A DNA stretch of 64,000 bases, taken from positions 682,001 to 746,000 of the forward strand of contig FNSH01000001.1 in NCBI GenBank assembly GCA_900105895.1, written 5' to 3'. Below, piece after piece: positions 33,555 to 41,979 of the stretch. The translations under genes and the position numbers were made by a program. Below the pieces are notes generated by a model. That model made no database searches, was not told the origin of the DNA, and worked only from the letters and a program-made list of their open reading frames with translations. Source of the stretch: Atopobium minutum. Its GTDB lineage: Bacteria; Actinomycetota; Coriobacteriia; Coriobacteriales; Atopobiaceae. Each line of letters starts with the position of its first letter. Positions within the stretch are counted from its first letter, which is position 1.

Positions 33555-34409
33555 ATGCACGCACTCCATGCACGCTTACCAAAAAACTTTGTTCTTGAGG
33601 AGCGCCTTGAGCGCTTTAGCACGTATATTGAACCTGCACCTTGGACGCTTAAAGGCCACTGGGCTGAGGCGTGCTATCCCTCCTTGGGTGCTACCGCCAG
33701 CATTTCTGCTACCAAGCCCCCGCGCTTTGATGCGGTATACCTTGACTTAGGTTGTGGCAAAGGAGCATTTACCTGCAAGAGTGCAACACAACATCCCAAC
33801 ATCCTCTTTATTGGTATGGACTATGAACCTATTTGCATAGCCTATGCCGCCGAACGTGCCTATAAGACCCAGTTACCCAACGTGCTCTTTGTTCCTGGTA
33901 ATGCCACGGCACTCAATACGTACTTCTCGGCTGGCGAGATCGACCACATATACCTTAACTTTCCCACACCCCACCCACGTAAAAAGGAATGCGCTCATCG
34001 CCTTACCCATGCTCACATGTTGGATGGCTATAGAGAAATTCTTGCACCTACAGGACGGGTATGCCTAAAAACAGACAGCGTTCCGCTGTATCAGTTTAGC
34101 CTTACACAAATAGAGCCCGCAGGCTATAAACTTATCTGGAAGAGCGATAACGTACGAGAGCTGCTTCCTGATGAGCCGATAACTGGCTATGAATTGCGTC
34201 TGACTGCTCGAGGTGCTTCCGTACATGGTTTTGAAATTATGCCTGGTAAACGCCCCACTTCAATTGATTTACCCATGTCGATGAGTCTTGTGGACTATCT
34301 ACCAAAAGATCTATCCGAACTCGAGTATATTCCTCACGGTATGGAAGGTACCGTCACCAACCTGCGTAACAGGCAATTCCGCTCCAAAAACAAAAGGTAC
34401 AGCAGCTAA
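33555..34409 (+). CDS. trmB: tRNA (guanine-N7-)-methyltransferase TrmB
   Basis: It methylates G46 of tRNA using S-adenosylmethionine. The 284-residue enzyme has the SAM-binding motif YLDLGCGKGAFTCKSA near residue 60, the GNATAL region, and the family-specific NFPTPHPRKKECAHRLTHA; the usual NFPDPWPKKRH shape is recognisable though Asp-Trp are changed to Thr-His. Then comes KTDSVPLYQFSL. It is longer than the typical 215-240 residues, with about 60 residues at the C-terminus after ITGYELRLTARG that I cannot assign. It follows the nucleotidase gene by 10 nt. Confidence 0.88.
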   Translation: MHALHARLPKNFVLEERLERFSTYIEPAPWTLKGHWAEACYPSLGATASISATKPPRFDAVYLDLGCGKGAFTCKSATQHPNILFIGMDYEPICIAYAAERAYKTQLPNVLFVPGNATALNTYFSAGEIDHIYLNFPTPHPRKKECAHRLTHAHMLDGYREILAPTGRVCLKTDSVPLYQFSLTQIEPAGYKLIWKSDNVRELLPDEPITGYELRLTARGASVHGFEIMPGKRPTSIDLPMSMSLVDYLPKDLSELEYIPHGMEGTVTNLRNRQFRSKNKRYSS

Positions 34410-34475
34410 AAACTACGATTCATTTTCCTCGCGAAGCTGCATAGTGATGGCGCAACACCGCCACTAAACCACTGC

Positions 34476-36644
34476 TTACGCCTGCAATGCCCTTGAAGCG
34501 TTGAGCACACACAAAACCATAACGCCTACGTCACCAAACACAGCCAGCCAAATGGGTGCAAGGCCAAAGGCAGCCAAAACAAGAATAAGCAGCTTAACCC
34601 CAATGGCAAAAACAATGTTTTGACGAGCAATCTGCACAGTGCGTCGAGACAGCATAATGGCATCGGCAATGCTGTGTAGACTATCGTCCATAAGCACGAT
34701 ATCAGCTGCCTCAATAGCAGCATCACTGCCCATAGCACCCATGGCAATGCCAACATCAGCACGAGCCAACACAGGTGCATCATTTATGCCATCGCCTACA
34801 AACACAAGGGTTTTATCGGCAGGCTTGTGATGGAGCAGTTCCTCCACTTGATCAACCTTCTGATCAGGCAGCAAATTGGCATGGAACTCGTCCAGACCAA
34901 GGTTTTTTGCAACAACCGCAGCGACCTCTGTGTGATCACCAGAAAGCATGACAGTCTTGCGAATACCCAGCTTACGCAGAGCGGCCAGGTCCTGAGCAGC
35001 TTCGGGCTTAGCCTCGTCAGAGATGACAATATGGCCAGCATAGACACCATTGATTGCCACATGGATGGTAGTACCGCTAAAGCTGCATTCATGCCAGTGA
35101 GCGCCAAGGCTCTCCATGAGCTTATGATTACCAACCGCAACGCTCTTGTCGTTAACCTGGGCGATAATACCTTCGCCAGAATGCTCCTGAATATTGGAGA
35201 TGCTGCAAGAGTCCTGCTCATTTGGATAGGCTTCGCGCAAAGCAGCGGCAATGGGGTGCGTGGAGTGGCGCTCTACATGAGCCGCAAGATGCAGGAGCTC
35301 GTCGGGGCTAATGTTCTCGGGATGAACAACGCGCACCTTAAAGATGCCCTGGGTAAGCGTACCCGTCTTATCAAAGACAATGGTGTCTGCATGAGACAGC
35401 GCCTCAAGATAGTTGGAACCCTTAATGAGCACACCCTTTTTGGACGCTGCGCCAATACCGCCAAAGAAGGACAGGGGTACCGAGACAACCAGTGCGCAGG
35501 GGCAGGACACGATGAGGAAGGTGAGTGCACGTAGCAACCAGGTTGCAAAATGCGCAACAAAATCACCTGACAGCAGCGGAGGAACAACAGCAACCAGCAA
35601 CGCTGCCCCTACAACAAGAGGCGTATACACACGGGCAAAACGCGTGATAAAGCGCTCGGAAGTGGACTTGCCTCTGGAGGCGTTTTCTACCAAATCAAGA
35701 ATGCGAGATGCAGTGGATTCACCAAACTCCTTGGTAACTCTTACCTGTAAAACGCCGTTCAGATTAACGCAACCGGACAAAACGCTGTCTCCCACAACAA
35801 CGTTACGCGGAACAGACTCACCTGTCAGCGCTACGGTATCTAGGTTTGACGTGCCCTCTGTTACTACACCATCGAGAGGGACGCGCTCACCAGGACGTAC
35901 TACAATCACGTCACCAGGGTGAACCTGAGTCGGAGATACGGTATGCACCTCTTCTGCTACCAACAGGTTTGCTACATCAGGACGGATGTCCACTAAGGCA
36001 GAAACTGCATCACGACTTTTGTCTTGTGCGGCATCCTCAAATGCTTCTCCTACCTGGAAGAACAGCATGACAAACACGGCTTCTGCAAACTCCGGAGCAC
36101 CTCCGGGAATAAAACCTATAAGCAAGGCTCCCACTGTTGCAATAGCCATAAGCAGAGTTTCATTAAAGGGCTGACGCTCAATAATGGACTCCCCTGCCTC
36201 ACGCAACGCGTCATACCCTGCAACTAAATATGCCGGAAGGTATGTCAGCAGCTGCAACGCTGGAGACAGGTCTATGAGTTTAGTAAACACAAAGGCAGCT
36301 ACCAACAAAATTGCTGACGCTATGATACGCGGAATTTTATTTTCTTCTTCCTCACCATGTGAATGGCTGTGTCCACAACCACAAGCACAGCTCTCTTCAT
36401 GGTTATGATGATGGCTATACTGATGATCATGCGTACGGTGGTTATGTGCATGCTGATGACCATGAGCGTGGCTGTGATCGTGATGATGTTCATGCGAGCA
36501 GCACTCGTGACCATGCTGGTGCTCATGCGCATGGTCATGCTGGTGCTCGTGTGAACAACACTCATGCTTGTGTTCATGCTCAAGGGTATGCTCACCCTGC
36601 ATATCTACCTCATGCTTATGATCTGTATGGCAAGAGCAAGACAT
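34476..36644 (-). CDS. Zn/Cd/Pb-type heavy-metal P-type ATPase with His-rich N-terminus
   Basis: This P1B-type pump expels zinc, cadmium or lead. Residues 1-100 (starting MSCSCHTDH) are a dense His/Glu/Asp/Cys-rich tract with repeated HEHQHDH-type units, possibly a metal-binding or buffering tail. Then come membrane segments, GESVPR, SCPCALVVSVPLSFFGG with the CPC metal site, phosphorylation motif DKTGTLTQG, and GDGINDAPVLARADVGIAMG. There is no GMTCxxC-type domain. Of 722 residues, the start at ATG 36644 follows AGGGG; an operator-like site lies 25-46 nt upstream. Zinc/cadmium is inferred from the CPC and adjacent residues. Confidence 0.92.
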   Translation of the reverse strand: MSCSCHTDHKHEVDMQGEHTLEHEHKHECCSHEHQHDHAHEHQHGHECCSHEHHHDHSHAHGHQHAHNHRTHDHQYSHHHNHEESCACGCGHSHSHGEEEENKIPRIIASAILLVAAFVFTKLIDLSPALQLLTYLPAYLVAGYDALREAGESIIERQPFNETLLMAIATVGALLIGFIPGGAPEFAEAVFVMLFFQVGEAFEDAAQDKSRDAVSALVDIRPDVANLLVAEEVHTVSPTQVHPGDVIVVRPGERVPLDGVVTEGTSNLDTVALTGESVPRNVVVGDSVLSGCVNLNGVLQVRVTKEFGESTASRILDLVENASRGKSTSERFITRFARVYTPLVVGAALLVAVVPPLLSGDFVAHFATWLLRALTFLIVSCPCALVVSVPLSFFGGIGAASKKGVLIKGSNYLEALSHADTIVFDKTGTLTQGIFKVRVVHPENISPDELLHLAAHVERHSTHPIAAALREAYPNEQDSCSISNIQEHSGEGIIAQVNDKSVAVGNHKLMESLGAHWHECSFSGTTIHVAINGVYAGHIVISDEAKPEAAQDLAALRKLGIRKTVMLSGDHTEVAAVVAKNLGLDEFHANLLPDQKVDQVEELLHHKPADKTLVFVGDGINDAPVLARADVGIAMGAMGSDAAIEAADIVLMDDSLHSIADAIMLSRRTVQIARQNIVFAIGVKLLILVLAAFGLAPIWLAVFGDVGVMVLCVLNASRALQA

Positions 36645-36668
36645 TAGGACCCCTATCTCCTCTTTATA

Positions 36669-36690
36669 TGAATACTTGCTCATATGTTCA
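36669..36690. promoter_or_regulatory. Imperfect palindrome, probable ArsR/SmtB-type metal operator
   Basis: TGAATACTTGC-TCATATGTTCA has matching 11-nt half sites (TGAA-A--TG). The pattern TGAA to TTCA resembles operators of ArsR/SmtB-type metal sensors, and it overlaps the upstream region of the metal ATPase. No such regulator is adjacent in the window. Confidence 0.5.
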
Positions 36691-36821
36691 TGAATAATAA
36701 TATTCCTCTGGAAAGAGGCCTGTCAAGCGTATGCGAGAGCAATAATTGTTAAAAGTTGATGTTACAGACAGCAAGGTACTTTATGCTTAAAAGAACTAAG
36801 ACTTTTTATGAAAGGTCATCC

Positions 36822-38645
36822 ATGGCTACAATTTCTAAAAATAATGCTCTCTACCTGTACAAACTTCTCAAAGAGGAGCTGGGGTGTGGCATACAAACTC
36901 CCTTGTCCACGGTTGAAGCCATATTGATGGCCGATGAAATTACTCCAGTAGATTTAGATTGTGCAGATATCAATGCGCTTATGACAGCACTACCCGATTT
37001 TGTGAAACTAACCGTTTTTAAAAAGGGTCGTGTTTTTGTAACCATCATACCTAACGAGGAATTTGACTCTGCTCTCGATAAGCTCGATGAACCCAGCGCT
37101 GCTGATAAAGCTGCCGCAAAAAGAAAACCTTGGAAGCGTAGGCACAGTGCAAAAGCACTTCGCCCACAAAAACCACGCCATAAGGAAGTACCAGCTTCCA
37201 AACCCATAGCTGAACCTGAGCCTGAAACCATGACTACAGTCGAAGTTGACGTCGAGGCTAAGACCATAGCTGTAACAACAACTGAACCCGAGCCTGAGCC
37301 TACTCCTGATCTTGCACCCACTTACGAGTCCGAACTCACACCCGATCCAACAACTGATCCTGAGTCCGAACCCGATCTCACTCCTGAGCCAGCTCCCGCA
37401 CCAATACCAGAAGCCCCCTCTATACCCGCGCCAACAATCTCGCTCAACATTACTCACACCCCTCAACAACAAAGCGGTGAGCCTGCGATCCCTGCACAAA
37501 CTTTTGCAGTACCATCTCAGGTAGAAGCCTATATTCCAGTAGTGTTGCAGTCCTCATTACCTCAAGACTTTATCAACGACGTTGCCTGCCCCACCGATCT
37601 GCTCGAAAAAATCTACGACTGTACCCCCGCTAATACCAACGCACTTGAACTGTTGCAAACTAGCTGGACTGTTGCACGCTCCACCGGATCTCTCAGCGGA
37701 ACACGCAGCACAATTTCTTTTGTTCTTACAACCAGCACTAATACCTTGGTTACCATCCAAAAAAATCGGGCTTCCACTACCAGCAAGCCCTGGAAAGTCA
37801 CAAGTATTATCACTAACAATAACCGCACCTCAGACAGCGCTTATCGGCAGACAGATGATACTAACCAGACACTTTCTTGCGCCTGTGATGAGCTACTCAT
37901 TACTCGTACCTCAGCCCAGCCTCAAGCTGCTGCACTCACTGCTCTTGCTCAGTATGCACTAATTGGTAGCTGGGAAAATGTGGCCTCAGCACTCAAAGAC
38001 TTCATGCCTGCTCATAGCTTTACACCGCATGAATTGTGCTCGTATCTCAGTGCGGTGTTTTATCGTGCGCAGCACAGTGAGCGCTTGTCTGAAACCGCTG
38101 ACGGCACTTTTGCCGCCTTTAACACTGGCCTGCTCACACCCTTTAATGAGGATATATACCTGTGCTTTACGCCATCTGCAAAGGCAACTCCTTGGCAATT
38201 TGCTGGTTTTAGCACCACGCACACGCCTGGCCTGCAAGAACAGCTTGCTGCTCTACCTCAGCTACCCCAAGCTCCCCATTTTGAGATGGATGCACAGCTG
38301 CTTTATATTGCGACAAACGCCCAACTGGAAATCCCGGCCAAGCACCTTGCAAATATGCTGCCCGACTCCATCTTGGAAACCTTGTCAAAGCAGGACTTTT
38401 TTGATGCGTGCACCACGGCTTTTAAAGCGGCTCAGCGCAACTATCGACTCATCGCGCCCGTCTATAGCACCGAGCTTAATCAGACGCTTGTCGCACTTCC
38501 TCTACAGACTGCAGGTCTTGACGCCTACGCTCTTGTGCTCACGCCTGTCGAGAAGGGCTATGAGTTGGTAAACGTAGTTGCTCGCAGGATTGCTCGTGGC
38601 GCTGCGCAGGTGATCAGCCTTGAACTCCCCGATTGGCTAGCGTAA
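36822..38645 (+). CDS. Orphan protein with proline/glutamate-rich linker, possible DUF3825-like C-terminus
   Basis: I do not recognise this gene with certainty. The 607 residues have a compact N-terminal domain of about 90 residues (ISKNNALYLYKLLKEELGC to VTIIPNEEFDSALDK) with the size and hydrophobic pattern of a winged helix, then a Lys/Arg-rich stretch KRKPWKRRHSAKALRPQKPR, a Pro/Glu/Thr/Asp-rich tract of about 110 residues with repeated EPEPEP and DPTTDPE units, and a C-terminal region of about 330. The last part, including AAFNTGLLTPFNEDIYLCF, looks like DUF3825, but I hold this at moderate confidence. AAAGG lies 7 nt before ATG 36822. No signal peptide. It is alone. Confidence 0.55.
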   Translation: MATISKNNALYLYKLLKEELGCGIQTPLSTVEAILMADEITPVDLDCADINALMTALPDFVKLTVFKKGRVFVTIIPNEEFDSALDKLDEPSAADKAAAKRKPWKRRHSAKALRPQKPRHKEVPASKPIAEPEPETMTTVEVDVEAKTIAVTTTEPEPEPTPDLAPTYESELTPDPTTDPESEPDLTPEPAPAPIPEAPSIPAPTISLNITHTPQQQSGEPAIPAQTFAVPSQVEAYIPVVLQSSLPQDFINDVACPTDLLEKIYDCTPANTNALELLQTSWTVARSTGSLSGTRSTISFVLTTSTNTLVTIQKNRASTTSKPWKVTSIITNNNRTSDSAYRQTDDTNQTLSCACDELLITRTSAQPQAAALTALAQYALIGSWENVASALKDFMPAHSFTPHELCSYLSAVFYRAQHSERLSETADGTFAAFNTGLLTPFNEDIYLCFTPSAKATPWQFAGFSTTHTPGLQEQLAALPQLPQAPHFEMDAQLLYIATNAQLEIPAKHLANMLPDSILETLSKQDFFDACTTAFKAAQRNYRLIAPVYSTELNQTLVALPLQTAGLDAYALVLTPVEKGYELVNVVARRIARGAAQVISLELPDWLA

Positions 38646-38662
38646 TACTTGTGCGTTAAGCT

Positions 38663-39142
38663 TTATAGCTGGCTTTGAAGGGCTGTAAGAACGGCAGTGC
38701 AGCCTTCGAGAACATCATCGTAGGTAGTAGCAAAATCCCCGGTATACCAGGGGTCTGCAATGCCGCGGCAAGCGCCCGACCAATCCAGCAGCAAAGAAAC
38801 CTTATGCTCGGGGTCTGTGCCAAGTATGCGCATCATATTGCGTCGATTATTTGAGTCCATGCCGATAAGATAGTCAAATGATGCATAATCTGCCTTTGTC
38901 ATCTGACGTGCACGATGGTTCCCGCAAAAAATACCCTTTTGCTCCAGCTGATAACGTGTGCGAAGGTCAACCGGATTACCAATCTCCTCTGTGGAAGTAG
39001 CAGCAGAATCAATAAAGAAGGCATCGCTCAGTCCGGCTTTTTCCACCAAGTCTTGCATGACGTATTGCGCCATGGTTGACCTGCAGATGTTACCATAGCA
39101 CACAAACAGGATCTTCAACGTTTTTGTCGGTTTTCTCGACAT
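38663..39142 (-). CDS. Low-molecular-weight protein-tyrosine phosphatase
   Basis: The 159-residue enzyme has the catalytic loop VCYGNICRSTMAQYVM with Cys and Arg of the C-X5-R-S/T motif, near residue 15, and the C-terminal DPWYTGDFATTYDD with the general-acid Asp. These cytoplasmic enzymes reverse tyrosine phosphorylation, often on capsule or polysaccharide kinases. ATG 39142 lies 5 nt after GGAGG (the next upstream TTG is not favoured). It sits 70 nt downstream of uppP on the same strand. Confidence 0.92.
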   Translation of the reverse strand: MSRKPTKTLKILFVCYGNICRSTMAQYVMQDLVEKAGLSDAFFIDSAATSTEEIGNPVDLRTRYQLEQKGIFCGNHRARQMTKADYASFDYLIGMDSNNRRNMMRILGTDPEHKVSLLLDWSGACRGIADPWYTGDFATTYDDVLEGCTAVLTALQSQL

Positions 39143-39212
39143 CAAACCCTCCCTGGTCGTGCCGGTTTCATCGCTGGCTTCTCAATACTTTTGTCCAAAC
39201 CTTTGGCACGCG

Positions 39213-40187
39213 TTAGACCAGCGCAAAGTATGCAATAACCAAAGCTCCTAGCACAATTCGATACACGCCAAAAGGCTGGAAGTTGTGACGCTTTACAAAG
39301 CTCATGAGAAAGCGAACCGTAAGCAACGACAGCACAAACGCCACCAAACACCCAGTGCCCAAAATCATAAGCTCAGCGCTCGTAAAGGCATTGCCTTTAA
39401 GGAAAAACTTTACCAAGCGCAACAGGCTTGCACCAAACATGACAGGAATTGCCAAAAAGAAGGTAAACTCTGCGGCCACCGCACGAGAACAGCCAAGGAG
39501 CAAACCACCAATAATGGTGGAACCGGATCGAGAAGTACCTGGAATTATAGAGAGTACCTGGAATGCACCAATACCCAAAGCCACAGGCCAGGTCATCTGG
39601 AATACATCGGAAATCTTGGCTTCAGTATCGGCCAGCTCGGATACGCTCACATCATGTATGTTGGGCACTGCCATGTGCTTGGGAGCTGAGGCTCCCGATG
39701 CAGCCCCCTTCCCAACAAGCGCTGCCGCCACGGCTTTCTCGCCCTGTGCCAACAGTGCCTTTGCACGAACTTCTCGGTATTTCTCGATAACAATAAAGAT
39801 AATTCCATACACAATCAAAGCACCGGCAATAACAAAGGGACCTCCCAGATGCTCCTCCATCCAGTTGTCCAGCGGAATGCCAACAACAGCGGCAGGAACG
39901 CAGGCAACAACGATCTTGGCCCAAAGCTTCCAAGTGTTAGTGCGCTCGGCGGCATCTTTGGTACGCGATAAAGGATTGAGCTTGCTAAAGAATAAAATTA
40001 CAACCGCAAGGATGGCGCCCAGCTGGATAACCACCAAAAACATGTCCCAGAAGTCCTTGCTTACGTTCAACGTTACAAACTGACTCAGCAATAACATATG
40101 ACCTGTGGATGAAACGGGCAGCCATTCGGTAATGCCTTCCACAATGCCAAAAAGGATAGATTTAAGAATCTCTATAAGCAGGTCCAC
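39213..40187 (-). CDS. uppP: Undecaprenyl-diphosphatase UppP (BacA)
   Basis: This membrane enzyme recycles undecaprenyl diphosphate to the monophosphate carrier used in wall synthesis. The 324 residues match the BacA type: SILFGIVEGITEWLPVSSTGH near residue 10-30 (catalytic Glu and Ser-Thr-Gly-His), and the second repeat IIPGTSRSGSTIIGGLLLG with its conserved Arg. A roughly 40-residue cytoplasmic insertion (GASAPKHMAVPNIHDVSV region) makes it longer than the usual 270. The start is GTG 40187; its ribosome site AGAGAAG is weak. It may share a transcript with the phosphatase downstream. Confidence 0.92.
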   Translation of the reverse strand: MDLLIEILKSILFGIVEGITEWLPVSSTGHMLLLSQFVTLNVSKDFWDMFLVVIQLGAILAVVILFFSKLNPLSRTKDAAERTNTWKLWAKIVVACVPAAVVGIPLDNWMEEHLGGPFVIAGALIVYGIIFIVIEKYREVRAKALLAQGEKAVAAALVGKGAASGASAPKHMAVPNIHDVSVSELADTEAKISDVFQMTWPVALGIGAFQVLSIIPGTSRSGSTIIGGLLLGCSRAVAAEFTFFLAIPVMFGASLLRLVKFFLKGNAFTSAELMILGTGCLVAFVLSLLTVRFLMSFVKRHNFQPFGVYRIVLGALVIAYFALV

Positions 40188-40365
40188 GAGCTTCTCTTTC
40201 TGATTGGTCGTACCCCAACGCCACTACGTTGCTTTCCCATCCATGGTACGCGCAAAGCTCCGCGCGCAAAGCCGCCTGTGTTACCACTAACAAAAATCCT
40301 AAATACCAAAGGCACAACAAGGGTACGATAGCTATAACAACAACTCCACGGACGGAGGAGGCAAC

Positions 40366-40815
40366 ATGTCAAACTATGAAAGCCTAGGATACAACAAAGT
40401 TTTTGTTGCGCTGGACGGCACCGAGGAGCAGGATACGGTACTCAACCGCGCTGTTGCTGTAGCAAAAAACAATCATGCCAAGCTCTACATTGGCCATGTT
40501 ATGGATTCCACAGCGCTGGAAACCGCAGGTACGTATCCTATTGACCTCATCCCTAAGCTCGAAGATCTCTTCCGCAAGTCTATCGAGACAACCGTTGAAG
40601 CCGTGCAAAATGACCCAGATATCAATGGCGTTGAGGTTGTTGTAAAGTACGGGCGTGTTCGCGAGACCCTCAAAGAGGAGCTTCTCGATCCCATTGATCC
40701 GGATCTTGTCATTTGTGGTGCTCGTGGTTTGTCCCCCATCAAGTATGCCCTGTTGGGGTCCATCTCTACGTTTTTGCTCCGTGCAACTTCCTGTGACATC
40801 CTAGTTGTTAAATAA
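40366..40815 (+). CDS. Universal stress protein family (UspA)
   Basis: The 149-residue protein has the Usp fold: YNKVFVALDGTEEQDTVLNRAV at the N-terminus and the nucleotide loop ICGARGLSPIKYALLGSIST-type at the C-terminus (Gly-X2-Gly-X9-Gly-Ser pattern), so it probably binds ATP. Family members act in stress survival, but the specific role here is unknown. GGAGGAGG is 5 nt upstream of ATG 40366. It stands alone between uppP (divergent) and the EamA exporter (convergent). Confidence 0.88.
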   Translation: MSNYESLGYNKVFVALDGTEEQDTVLNRAVAVAKNNHAKLYIGHVMDSTALETAGTYPIDLIPKLEDLFRKSIETTVEAVQNDPDINGVEVVVKYGRVRETLKEELLDPIDPDLVICGARGLSPIKYALLGSISTFLLRATSCDILVVK

Positions 40816-40830
40816 ATCCACAAGCTCTTA

Positions 40831-40913
40831 AGCACCTGCAAGGTCTGTGTGCGCAAACTCGAGGCCTGCGCAAGCCTTAGGCACGCGCCAACCCTTCAGC
40901 ACCTGCAAGGTCT
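40831..40913. repeat. Pair of 16-bp direct repeats
   Basis: AGCACCTGCAAGGTCT occurs at 40831-40846 and again at 40898-40913, in the gap between usp and the EamA gene; the second copy runs 2 nt into that gene's stop codon. A GCGCAA/GCGCCAA-type sequence fills the space. No gene is visible. Confidence 0.6.
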
Positions 40914-41853
40914 ATGCCGTTAGGTACACCATCACAATAATCATGGCAAAGGCAATGAGGTCGGTAACTGAAAAGCTCGTACCCAAGAGCAAGATGGATG
41001 AGATCATAGCAACCAAGGGTTCGGAAGTGCTCAGCATACTTGCACGTACAGAGCCCACCTCATGCAGGCCCTGCAAAAACAGGGCGTAGGCACCATAGGT
41101 TCCCACCACAATTGAAAACACAATGAGTACCCAACCAGCTGCATCAATGCTAGGGATGTAATTCCATGGCTGCACATACAGCGCAAGGACAAGGCCCGAG
41201 AAGAGCATGGCATAGCCATTTACCACAAAGCTTCCCCATCTATTGAGCAGATCGTTCGGCAAAATTGCTAACGCAGCAGCAGAAAGCGCGCATGCTCCGC
41301 CCCATATAAGACCCAAGAGTGGCACGTTAAGCTCAGACGGATTACCTCCCGTTGCCAATAAGTACGTGCCGCCAATTGCCAACACAATACCTATAAGCTC
41401 ACGACCTCGTGGTTGCCGCCGATTGTGTACGCACACATAAAACAGGACAAGGACCACGCTCAGCGCCTGTAATACCGTAGCGGTAGCCGAATTGGTATAG
41501 CTAATGGTCATGACATATGAGACGTTGGACATCAGGATGGATACGATAGAAATCCACGCTAGATTAAACAGGTCTTTTTTATTTTTGAGAATGCTCGTAA
41601 GACTGCTCCGATTAACCACGTAGGCCGTAGCTAAAAACAACACACTCGCAAACAATTCACGTACACATGCCAGCCATAGCTCAGGTATGTTGTATACCTC
41701 AAGCAAAATCTTTACAAAGGTACCGTTAATACCCCAACATGCGCCACCAGCAAGTGTAATAAGCACGCCCCGCAAAAGCCGCTTCTGTGCTGTCTTGCTC
41801 GACTCCAGTTTTACCTCGGTATCTGTATATTCTTGTGGTAGCTTGTTGGTCAC
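40912..41853 (-). CDS. EamA/DMT-family membrane transporter
   Basis: The protein has ten hydrophobic segments in two EamA halves, starting GVLITLAGGACWGINGTFVK near residue 27. The start is GTG 41853, 4 nt after GGGGG, giving 313 residues; an ATG 51 nt upstream has no ribosome site. A charged N-terminal tail of about 25 residues (KLPQEYTDTEVKLESSK) precedes the first segment. The substrate is unknown. It is not a close copy of the EamA gene at 31815. Monocistronic. Confidence 0.83.
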   Translation of the reverse strand: MTNKLPQEYTDTEVKLESSKTAQKRLLRGVLITLAGGACWGINGTFVKILLEVYNIPELWLACVRELFASVLFLATAYVVNRSSLTSILKNKKDLFNLAWISIVSILMSNVSYVMTISYTNSATATVLQALSVVLVLFYVCVHNRRQPRGRELIGIVLAIGGTYLLATGGNPSELNVPLLGLIWGGACALSAAALAILPNDLLNRWGSFVVNGYAMLFSGLVLALYVQPWNYIPSIDAAGWVLIVFSIVVGTYGAYALFLQGLHEVGSVRASMLSTSEPLVAMISSILLLGTSFSVTDLIAFAMIIVMVYLTA

Positions 41854-41979
41854 GCTGCCCCCAGTCCAATAAAATGATTTCAAATGCCAAAAAGAGGGTA
41901 CCATCTAGCCAGACAAAAATGAGCGTCAACATGCTCAAACATGCACGGGGCATATCTTTGTCACGTATGAAAGGAACGC

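Noticed and set aside
37963..38571. Second frame inside the orphan gene
   Set aside because: No ribosome site and no family pattern; the main frame has uniform codon use and a good start.
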